From assembly GCA_002347925.1 (NCBI GenBank), contig DDYL01000184.1, positions 20,484 through 31,891 on the forward strand: DNA of 11,408 nucleotides, given 5' to 3'. The position numbers and the translations under genes were made by a program. This DNA is from Chloroflexi bacterium UBA2235 (GTDB lineage: Bacteria > Chloroflexota > UBA11872 > UBA12225). The notes beneath the pieces are model-generated. The model was given only the letters and a program-made list of their open reading frames with translations. It was not told where the DNA came from and made no database searches. Shown here piece by piece: positions 1 through 5,522 of this stretch (positions are counted from its first letter, which is position 1; each line of letters opens with the position of its first letter).

Positions 1-195
1 CCAAAGAATAGAACAGATGTTTCAATCCCGCAAGCCGATGCCTTGCGCGGCCGCGAAGTACGGCATTCACGGGTTTCGTATGGGTCGCAGATTCTCCACT
101 ACGCAGTACCGGTAGCCGCGATGATGGCGGAGTTGCACGCGTGTGGCTGGTATTATGTGCCAGACCGGTTACAAAACGGCTACCATTTGGCCTAA
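1..195 (+). CDS. Possible 3' end of an unrecognised gene (partial)
   Basis: Frame 1 is open from the first base to a TAA at 193-195, giving 64 codons with no start needed inside the window. The C-terminal part reads AVPVAAMMAELHACGWYYVP and then ends in NGYHLA. I recognise no family. Third-position GC rises along the frame but is modest in the first third, and frame 2 is also open to a TAG at 116-118, so coding is not proven. A small hairpin (GCCCA at 201-205, TGGGC at 211-215, loop AATGA) follows the stop, without a T-tract. If this is not coding, bases 1-261 hold only the candidate promoter and dyad of the next gene. Confidence 0.3.
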   Translation, partial: PKNRTDVSIPQADALRGREVRHSRVSYGSQILHYAVPVAAMMAELHACGWYYVPDRLQNGYHLA

Positions 196-216
196 CGCGG
201 GCCCAAATGATGGGCA

Positions 217-240
217 AGCATGCGCAGATCATGCTACACT
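217..240 (+). promoter_or_regulatory. Candidate promoter with overlapping dyad for the HTH gene
   Basis: An extended -10 is visible: TG at 232-233, one base, then TACACT at 235-240. A possible weak -35 is TGGGCA at 211-216 with an 18-base spacer. The predicted transcript would start near 247. Overlapping it is a dyad, AGCATG (217-222) and CATGCT (230-235), with a 7-base centre. A dyad touching the -10 suits a repressor site, perhaps for the encoded HTH protein itself; that is inference. Confidence 0.35.
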
Positions 241-261
241 CAAAACGCGTGTCGCAGGAGA

Positions 262-522
262 ATGTCTGCGAACGCTCCTTCTGAGGAGAAGAAGCACGTG
301 GGAAAGTCAGCAGCAACGGTTACCCAGCCATCTCCGCTTAGCCCCCGCGAACGTCAGTTGCTTTCCGCCCTTGCCGAAGGTTCCACCCGCGCCGAATTGG
401 CGGTTGAGTGGGGCATCAGCGTCGGAACGATTCACAACCACATTCGCGTGATCCATGCCAAGTTGGCAGCCCGCACCACCGAACAGGCCCTCGCCAGCGC
501 GCTTCGCAAGGGTTGGCTCTAA
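262..522 (+). CDS. Stand-alone LuxR/GerE-type helix-turn-helix regulator
   Basis: This small protein consists almost entirely of a LuxR C-terminal-type DNA-binding domain. The pattern LSPRERQLLSALAEG, then AELAVEWGISVGTIHNHI and the recognition helix region VIHAKLAARTTEQALA, matches the four-helix GerE fold. There is no receiver, PAS or ATPase domain, so it is an orphan HTH protein that must be controlled by expression or by a partner. Start choice is uncertain. ATG 262 has AGGAG only one base upstream. In-frame GTG 298 has GAGGAG at 283-288 with a 9-base spacer and would give 74 residues. ATG 220 lies upstream of the likely -10 and is unlikely. The gene converges on plsC and has its own terminator. 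It is probably a DNA-binding regulator; its targets cannot be seen here. Confidence 0.8.
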   Translation: MSANAPSEEKKHVGKSAATVTQPSPLSPRERQLLSALAEGSTRAELAVEWGISVGTIHNHIRVIHAKLAARTTEQALASALRKGWL

Positions 523-598
523 GCGCGACCTTTTCAATTCGGCGTGTAGAGCCCAGTCGGGCACGGTCACCCGGACACGTTGAATAACGGACCCAAGG

Positions 599-629
599 TG
601 CCCGGTAGCGTTGAGCTGCCGGGCATTTT
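599..629 (+). terminator. Intrinsic terminator of the HTH gene
   Basis: An 11-bp stem (TGCCCGGTAGC at 599-609 with GCTGCCGGGCA at 615-625, one G-T wobble) has a 5-base loop GTTGA and is followed by TTTT at 626-629 and CGTGT. It lies 77 bases after the HTH stop codon. On the minus strand the hairpin is not followed by a T-tract, so it works for the plus-strand gene. Confidence 0.85.
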
Positions 630-654
630 CGTGTGTCGTTGAAGACCGCTCGTG

Positions 655-679
655 AAAACCTGACCTCAGCCATGTCAGG
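655..679 (-). terminator. Intrinsic terminator of the rluB-cmk-plsC operon
   Basis: Read on the minus strand, CCTGAC (679-674) pairs with GTCAGG (664-659) around a 9-base loop and is followed at once by TTTT (658-655). The plsC TGA (677-675) is inside the 5' arm, so the last codons and the terminator share sequence. The stem is short but perfect, and its position at the end of the operon supports the call. Confidence 0.7.
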
Positions 680-1412
680 CATATACGCCGTGTGCACTTG
701 CCGGGAGCAGATCCCGGATGCGGCGCATGATGATGTTGGCGAGTTCCTGATGATCGCGGAGGGTCTTGCCGTCTGACCCGAGCACGTCTCGCGGGTTGAA
801 CGGTTCGCCACCGCGGATTGAGACCGTGGGGCGGAGGCGATTGAAGATCAGGTGACTTCCGTCAATCGCGACTGGCCACACGGACGCGCCTCCGCGCAGG
901 GCCATCAAGCTGATTCCCGGTTGCGCCTGGAGCAGTCCGCGACCCTTGTTCCGGTGACCTTCAGGAAAAATGGTGAGCATCTGTCGCGCCGCGAGGCATG
1001 CGAGTGCATCCCGGATTGCCTGGCGGTCGGCTTCTCCCCGCCGGACATAGATCGTTCCGTATCGAGCGCCAACGGCACCAAGGACCGGCCAACTTTCCAC
1101 CTCAGACTTCGAGAAGAAGATTGGTGGTCGAGGCATGAAGGCACCGAGGAGCGGAATATCGGCATAGGCGAGGTGGCTGCTTGCCAGGATCAACGGGCCC
1201 TTGTCAGGTGTGGGGCATCGGTTGACGTCCTCCAGGACAATCCGTGACGCGGCCCGGAGGATCCCACCGACGGCGTACTGACTGAATACGAAGAACGGGT
1301 CCCCGTCGCGGAAGCCACGGGCTCTGGGGACGATGCCAGCCGGGACGTTGCCGGATTGGGATGGTGGGGTGCCTGGTGCAGTCCCCGTGGATGCAGGTTC
1401 GGAACTAGACAT
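675..1412 (-). CDS. plsC: 1-acyl-sn-glycerol-3-phosphate acyltransferase (PlsC family)
   Basis: PlsC-type enzymes transfer an acyl chain to lysophosphatidic acid to make phosphatidic acid at the inner face of the membrane. Using ATG 1412 (245 residues), the acyltransferase block I is SSHLAYAD with His80 and Asp85 forming the HX4D catalytic motif. Block II is around VRRGEAD (123-129), block III is FPEGHR (149-154), and WPVAIDGS near 179-186 fits block IV. The first 35 residues are Ser/Pro/Gly-rich and precede a hydrophobic stretch at 41-60. ATG 1412 has GGAG 7 bases upstream; an ATG at 1430 would add six residues and has less support. The start overlaps the end of cmk by 8 bases, so translation is probably coupled. 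Substrate specificity (LPA versus another lysolipid) cannot be read from the sequence. It is the last gene of its operon. Confidence 0.9.
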   Translation of the reverse strand: MSSSEPASTGTAPGTPPSQSGNVPAGIVPRARGFRDGDPFFVFSQYAVGGILRAASRIVLEDVNRCPTPDKGPLILASSHLAYADIPLLGAFMPRPPIFFSKSEVESWPVLGAVGARYGTIYVRRGEADRQAIRDALACLAARQMLTIFPEGHRNKGRGLLQAQPGISLMALRGGASVWPVAIDGSHLIFNRLRPTVSIRGGEPFNPRDVLGSDGKTLRDHQELANIIMRRIRDLLPASAHGVYA

Positions 1413-2121
1413 CGTTGGTCTCCAGCGCATTCGCGGAACGCAGGGTGCGTTGCACTACGTCAAGCGCGAAGGCAACCTCGGCATCGACCGTCAGGTTGTC
1501 AGTTTCTAGGTGGATGGCGTCGTCTGCAGGGCGAAGTGGTGCGGTTACCCGACCGGAGTCCCGTGCGTCGCGTTCGATGATGCTTCGCAGGATATCTGCG
1601 ACTACTGCCTCCTGACCTCGGGCGTGCAGTTCGTCGGCACGCCGGCGGGCGCGCGTTTCAGGAGTGGCAGTAACGTAGAACTTGACGTCGGCGTCCGGCA
1701 GAACAACCGTGCCAATGTCACGTCCGACCATGACGACACGGGCGCCCCGCGCCAGATGACGCAGTTGTTCGGTGACGGCGCTCCGCACGCCCGGCAAAGC
1801 CGAGGGGCGCGAAACGGTGCGGTCGATATCTGGGGTTCGAAGTTCCCAGGTGACATCCTCACCGTCGATGAGGATGGTGAACTGCCTCCCATCCTGGACA
1901 GTCGGTGGGATGATCTGGAGGTTCATCGAAGCGGCAACTGGGCCGAGGGTTGCGTCGTGATCAGGATCAAGTCCCCGCGTTATGGCGATCCACGTTACCG
2001 CGCGATAGACGATACCGCTATCGATGCAGATTGCCTGGAGGGCACTTGCCAGAGCAGCACCGAAAACCGATTTTCCGGCGCCCGCCGGACCGTCGATGGC
2101 GATTGCAAGTTGGGCGTTCAC
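1405..2121 (-). CDS. cmk: Cytidylate kinase
   Basis: Cmk phosphorylates CMP and dCMP with ATP in the cytoplasm, recycling pyrimidine nucleotides for RNA, DNA and CDP-lipid synthesis. The P-loop GPAGAGKS is at residues 11-18. The nucleotide-binding stretch IDSGIVYRAVTW follows at 33-44, where most relatives have DTGAMYRA-like residues, so it differs slightly. VGRDIGTVVLPDADVKFYV, the LID region with RDARDSGRVTAPLRPADDAI and the end segment LETDNLTVDAEV are all typical of the family. At 238 residues it is near the usual length. The start is GTG 2121, which overlaps the rluB stop as GTGA (4 bases), with AAGG a few bases upstream. Together with the 8-base overlap into plsC, this indicates a single translationally coupled operon. 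The rluB-cmk-plsC neighbourhood resembles arrangements seen in many bacteria. Confidence 0.95.
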   Translation of the reverse strand: MNAQLAIAIDGPAGAGKSVFGAALASALQAICIDSGIVYRAVTWIAITRGLDPDHDATLGPVAASMNLQIIPPTVQDGRQFTILIDGEDVTWELRTPDIDRTVSRPSALPGVRSAVTEQLRHLARGARVVMVGRDIGTVVLPDADVKFYVTATPETRARRRADELHARGQEAVVADILRSIIERDARDSGRVTAPLRPADDAIHLETDNLTVDAEVAFALDVVQRTLRSANALETNDV

Positions 2122-3197
2122 GATGGCCTTCGTTCACCCCACGCTGGTCGGCGATCCTGGGGTGCGGCGATGCTCCGGGTTGCCGACGGAGGACGGCGTC
2201 GCGTTGTCGTTGCCTTGCCTCGCCGGGGCGCGGGGGTCGTCGACACTGATTCGACTTCATTTGATGTGAGCGTGCGCCATTGTCCGACCGGTAGTGAACC
2301 GAGACGGACACCCCCGACGCGGACACGTACCAGGCTCACCACACTGAGTCCGACGGCTTCGCACATGCGTCGGATCTGACGGTTCCTTCCCTCATGGAGG
2401 ATGATGCGCAGACGGGTGTTGCGTCCCGACGTCGCGATCACATCAACTTCGGCACCGGTCGACCGGTCGCCCGGACCGATCTCGAGTGGAGCGCGCAGGG
2501 TTTCCATCGTTTCGCGGGATGGTGTCCCGTACACCTCGACGTCGTACTCTTTGGTACACCCGAACTTGGGGTGAGTGATGCGTTGCGCCCACTCGCCGTC
2601 GGTTGTAAATAGAAGCAACCCCTCACTCTCTTCATCGAGACGACCGACGGGAAAGAGGCCTGGCGCCGGTGGAACGAGTTCCATCACCGTTGGCCGCCCG
2701 AACGGGTCTTCGACCGTCGAGAGGTACCCGCGGGGCTTGTTCAGCGCGAAGTATCGGACGACCGTGGTGAAACTGATGGGCCGCCCATCCACGGTGATCT
2801 GGTGACGTACCGGGTCCGCACGTGTGCCGAGTTCCCGGACGGTAACCCCATCCACCTGCACCCGACCAGCGGTAATCAGGGCCTCGGCATCACGGCGTGA
2901 TGAGACACCTGCCCGTGCGAGGACCTGCTGCAAACGCGATGGGGGAGCGCCTTCGTCCGCGAATGGGTTCCTGCGGGGAGGGTTTCCAGGCCCGGTGACG
3001 GTGCTCCCGCCGGGTGGACGCATCGATGAACTGAAGGGCCGACTGGCCTGCGGGGACGCGGTTGGCCCCGACGTTCCTGCCCGCCATTCTTCCGACCTGA
3101 TCGCACCAGGTTGCGAGGCTCGTCGCGTCCCCGGTGGCGGGGTGCTCGATCCGGGTCGGGAGGACCCGGGGCGTGCGTTGCTTCCCGGATTACGCAT
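2118..3197 (-). CDS. rluB: rRNA pseudouridine synthase, RsuA/RluB family, with long basic tails
   Basis: Enzymes of this family isomerise a uridine in rRNA (RluB: 23S helix 89 region) to pseudouridine. With ATG 3197 (359 residues) the protein has a Pro/Ser/Gly/Arg-rich tail of about 86 residues. An S4 RNA-binding domain starts at RLQQVLARAGVSSRRDAEAL and continues to about residue 135. The catalytic domain follows, with FALNKPRGYLST and the active-site motif GRLDEESEGLLLFTTDG (Asp near 188), and LHEGRNRQIRRMCEAVG near 267-283. The last 40 residues are again Arg/Pro/Ala-rich. Usual members are about 240-300 residues, so the excess is in the tails. ATG 3197 has GAGG 5 bases upstream; GTG 3203 in frame is an alternative. 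RluB, RluE, RluF and RsuA are hard to separate without a tree; RluB is the default for a single copy. Confidence 0.9.
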   Translation of the reverse strand: MRNPGSNARPGSSRPGSSTPPPGTRRASQPGAIRSEEWRAGTSGPTASPQASRPFSSSMRPPGGSTVTGPGNPPRRNPFADEGAPPSRLQQVLARAGVSSRRDAEALITAGRVQVDGVTVRELGTRADPVRHQITVDGRPISFTTVVRYFALNKPRGYLSTVEDPFGRPTVMELVPPAPGLFPVGRLDEESEGLLLFTTDGEWAQRITHPKFGCTKEYDVEVYGTPSRETMETLRAPLEIGPGDRSTGAEVDVIATSGRNTRLRIILHEGRNRQIRRMCEAVGLSVVSLVRVRVGGVRLGSLPVGQWRTLTSNEVESVSTTPAPRRGKATTTRRRPPSATRSIAAPQDRRPAWGERRPS

Positions 3198-3211
3198 GGT
3201 CACCTCAGGGG

Positions 3212-3239
3212 ATTATAGGCGCGACCCCCCGCGTGTCCG
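3212..3239 (-). promoter_or_regulatory. Sigma70-type promoter of the rluB operon
   Basis: On the minus strand a perfect -10 TATAAT lies at 3217-3212 and CGGACA (4 of 6 matches to TTGACA) at 3239-3234, separated by 16 bases. The predicted start point is near 3205, leaving only about 8 bases before ATG 3197, or about 2 before GTG 3203. The mRNA should therefore be nearly leaderless. Confidence 0.7.
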
Positions 3240-3307
3240 GACCGTTCTTGCACCACGGCATCATTCGCAGGCGATACCATCGCCCGCGAGGAACGGGTTG
3301 AGAACAG

Positions 3308-4426
3308 ATGGGTCAGGTTCGGCAACGCGAATGGGGCGTGCAGGCGGAGGGCGACACGGCCTTTCGGGGACTAGACGAGGCCGGTAGCGTGCGTCGCGCA
3401 TTCGGGTCTGCAGAGATGAAGCGTCCGACGCGTTTGGTGGCGTCTGCTCCCGGCAGGTGCGGCATTGTCGGAAATCCGACCGACATGTACGGAGGCACCG
3501 TGGTCTCCTGTACTGTCCCCATGCGCGCATTTGTCAGCATTGAACCGGCGTCCGAACTCATTCTCGAAGCTGATGACGGAGCGGTCGTGATCCGCGACGT
3601 GTCCGACCTCGCTCCAGCCTCGACCCACACCGATATCTTCCGGGCGGCGATACGCCATCTTGGGATCTGGCCCCTGGATGTTCACCTGAAATGCTGGAGT
3701 GAACTTCCTTTCGGTGCTGGCATGTCTGGATCGACCGCCATGGTTGTCGCCACGGTCAAGGCGATCACGACCTACCTCGGACGGGCCCTCGGGGTCTACG
3801 AGACTGCTGAATTGGCTCGAGAGGTCGAGTTGCGGTCGTTGGGTGTGACCTGCGGATTTCAAGACCACTACATGGCTACGTTCGGTGGCCTCAACTCCAT
3901 GGACTTCCGAGACAAGGCGTTCGACCGGTCGACTGAAGCAATGGTCTTCGCGACAGTTGAACCGTTGGCCACGTGGATGGGACACCTGCCCCGGTTGCCG
4001 TTGGTACTGGCAAACACGGGTGTCGTCCACCATTCAGGCGCGGTACACCGCCCGATCCGCGAACGATGGCTTGAAGGCGACCCGGAAGTCCGGCAGGCGT
4101 ACCTCCGGATCGGAGAGATCGCGCGTGAAGGCAAGCGGGCTTTGATCGAGGAATCCTGGGTGCGCCTTGGCGCGCTCATGAACGAGAACCACGCTATCCA
4201 ACGGGCACTGGGTGGTTCGGGCCCTTCGAACGAGCATCTGATCGGCGCCGCCCTTGATGCAGGTGCCTACGGCGCGAAGCTGGCGGGTGCGGGCCACGGC
4301 GGGACGATCATTGCACTGCATCCGGACCCTGAACGCCTGGGGGAGGCACTTCTGGCAGCGGGGGCAAAGCGGTTGTTTACTCCGACCCCGGTGTCTGGTG
4401 TCCGTCTGGAACCGGACCTCGACTGA
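3308..4426 (+). CDS. GHMP-family sugar kinase, glucuronokinase-like
   Basis: GHMP kinases phosphorylate small alcohols or sugars with ATP. All three family motifs are present (numbering from ATG 3308): motif 1 APGRCGIVGNPTDMYGG (47-63), the ATP-binding motif 2 LPFGAGMSGSTA (133-144), and motif 3 KLAGAGHGGTIIAL (324-337). The GNPTD-Y-G form of motif 1, the SGST motif, and the segment GVTCGFQDHYMATFGGLNSM followed by DF (catalytic-type Asp186) resemble plant glucuronokinase more than galactokinase or mevalonate kinase as I know these motifs. A sugar-1-kinase acting on a uronic acid or related sugar is therefore plausible, but the substrate is not established. ATG 3308 gives 372 residues; in-frame ATG 3416 gives 336 and places motif 1 ten residues from the start, as is common in the family. 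Neither has a strong ribosome binding site. It heads the three-gene group with a membrane protein and an ABC ATPase. Confidence 0.8.
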   Translation: MGQVRQREWGVQAEGDTAFRGLDEAGSVRRAFGSAEMKRPTRLVASAPGRCGIVGNPTDMYGGTVVSCTVPMRAFVSIEPASELILEADDGAVVIRDVSDLAPASTHTDIFRAAIRHLGIWPLDVHLKCWSELPFGAGMSGSTAMVVATVKAITTYLGRALGVYETAELAREVELRSLGVTCGFQDHYMATFGGLNSMDFRDKAFDRSTEAMVFATVEPLATWMGHLPRLPLVLANTGVVHHSGAVHRPIRERWLEGDPEVRQAYLRIGEIAREGKRALIEESWVRLGALMNENHAIQRALGGSGPSNEHLIGAALDAGAYGAKLAGAGHGGTIIALHPDPERLGEALLAAGAKRLFTPTPVSGVRLEPDLD

Positions 4427-4513
4427 TCCGCGAGACACGCGTTAGCCACCTTTGGCCCCGTCCGGAAGGTAGGTGCCTGAAAGGGCGCGTATCCTTGGGT
4501 CCCGGGTCGATTG

Positions 4514-4588
4514 TGTCCGGGTGGGTCCGATGCGCGGGTCTTTCTGGCACGAACGTCATTCCGGGTGGCCGCATGTGACGCCACCCGG
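4514..4588 (+). promoter_or_regulatory. Repeats and hairpin ahead of the YesL-like gene
   Basis: The 182-base gap between the kinase and the YesL-like gene contains TGTCCGGGTGG (4514-4524). A second TCCGGGTGG copy (4560-4568) forms a 9-bp perfect stem, CCGGGTGGC (4561-4569) with GCCACCCGG (4580-4588), around a 10-base loop. The hairpin ends 5 bases before the AGGGGGG ribosome binding site at 4594-4600. There is no T-tract, so it is not a classical terminator. The first repeat copy could pair with the same 3' arm, making two exclusive folds possible. A protein-binding site or translational control is possible; neither is shown. Confidence 0.4.
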
Positions 4589-4608
4589 GTCGCAGGGGGG
4601 CATCGTCG

Positions 4609-5478
4609 GTGCGGGACGCGTGGCGTCATTTCCGGGCGGCCGTTGGGGAGTTCTACTTCGAACTTCCACGCATGATCGCCGTAAGCCTGATCTGGTTCAT
4701 CCCGACCATTCCGGCATTGTGGGTGGCTTTCAGGGTGGTGACCTTTATCGGTGAGGACCCCGGTGCGGATGGCGATGTACTGATCCCGATGGTCGCGTTT
4801 GGCATCCAGGCCACCTTTTTCGGGTTCCTCTCGCTCGTCGCCGCCGGTCCAGCATTGGCGGGACTGCATTCGGCAGTTGCGCCGCTCGCGCGGGGCGACC
4901 TCTTTGAGATGTCCAGGTTCTGGCTTGGCGTCCGCACCCATTTCCGGCGGGCGTGGATCCTCGCAACCATCGATGTGTCCATCGGGGTCGTGCTGGTCCT
5001 CAATATCTGGTTCTATTGGACATCTGAGGTTCCTGGCATCTGGCTGCTTGCAATCCTCTTTGCCTACGGGCTCTTCGCGTGGGCGTGCATCCAGCCTTAC
5101 CTGTTTCCGCTGCTGATCGAACTCGATCAGAAGGTGACGCTAGTCCTGCGGAATGCAGTATTCGTGGCGATGGACAACCTTGGGCTGACGCTCGGGATGT
5201 TCGCGATCAACGCGGTGCTGATCTCGATTGCAGCGCCGCTCGGCGCCATCCTTGTGCCGTTCGCGCTGCCTGCGATCCTCGCAAACATGCACTTGCGGGC
5301 GGTAGTGACGGTTATCGAACGCTATCGGGAGACGGGTCGGATCCTTCCCCGCGACGGTGAGAGTGTCGGCGAGGGTTACCGCCCGACGGTTGCCCATGAC
5401 GAAGCGCCGGTCAGACATGAACGCGACGAGGATGATGCGCGTGGTCTTGGTGGCCGCCCCCGACGGCTGAATGGATAG
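4609..5478 (+). CDS. YesL/DUF624-like integral membrane protein
   Basis: This 289-residue protein has about six membrane helices, near residues 22-46, 60-82, 112-136, 143-165, 188-208 and 210-230. A charged cytoplasmic-looking tail of about 50 residues, rich in Arg, Asp and Glu, follows. The loop GPALAGLHSAVAPLARGDLF and the aromatic/basic stretch FWLGVRTHFRRAW resemble the YesL (DUF624) family. Those proteins are often encoded beside carbohydrate ABC importers and have no firmly established role. The start is GTG 4609 with AGGGGGG 8 bases upstream. The next gene, an ABC ATPase, begins 44 bases after the stop, so the two are probably co-transcribed. It lacks the usual EAA loop of binding-protein-dependent permeases, so I do not call it a permease. 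A role in assembly or regulation of a sugar transporter is inference from context. Confidence 0.7.
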   Translation: MRDAWRHFRAAVGEFYFELPRMIAVSLIWFIPTIPALWVAFRVVTFIGEDPGADGDVLIPMVAFGIQATFFGFLSLVAAGPALAGLHSAVAPLARGDLFEMSRFWLGVRTHFRRAWILATIDVSIGVVLVLNIWFYWTSEVPGIWLLAILFAYGLFAWACIQPYLFPLLIELDQKVTLVLRNAVFVAMDNLGLTLGMFAINAVLISIAAPLGAILVPFALPAILANMHLRAVVTVIERYRETGRILPRDGESVGEGYRPTVAHDEAPVRHERDEDDARGLGGRPRRLNG

Positions 5479-5492
5479 GCGCCGGTCGACGT

Positions 5493-5503
5493 TGTCCGGG
5501 TGG
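5493..5503 (+). repeat. Second copy of TGTCCGGGTGG in the YesL-ATPase gap
   Basis: The 11-mer TGTCCGGGTGG recurs here, 20 bases before the ATPase start, identical to 4514-4524 ahead of the YesL-like gene. A shorter relative, TGTCCGG, is at 3234-3240 in the divergent gap. Whether this is a binding site or only GC-rich chance is open. Confidence 0.3.
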
Positions 5504-5522
5504 TCGCGTCGCGGCCGGGAAG

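Noticed and set aside
133..156. TTGCAC (133-138) and TATTAT (151-156) as a promoter
   Set aside because: The spacer is only 12 bases, too short for a sigma70-type promoter.
1510..2379. 289-codon open frame on the plus strand opposite cmk and rluB
   Set aside because: It is antisense to two well-supported genes, matches no family, and is explained by GC-rich codon use on the other strand.
3248..3280. TTGCAC (3248-3253) with GATACC or TACCAT as a promoter for the GHMP kinase
   Set aside because: The spacers are 19 and 21 bases and the -10 matches are poor, so I could not support it.
2824..3387. 187-codon plus-strand open frame crossing the rluB start and the divergent gap
   Set aside because: It is antisense to rluB, has no family features, and crosses the strong rluB promoter.
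3371..4033. 220-codon minus-strand open frame opposite the GHMP kinase
   Set aside because: It is a shadow of a gene whose three family motifs are all in the plus frame.
4448..4470. ACCTTTGG / CCGGAAGGT stem after the GHMP kinase as a terminator
   Set aside because: The stem has a bulge and a wobble, and no T-tract follows.
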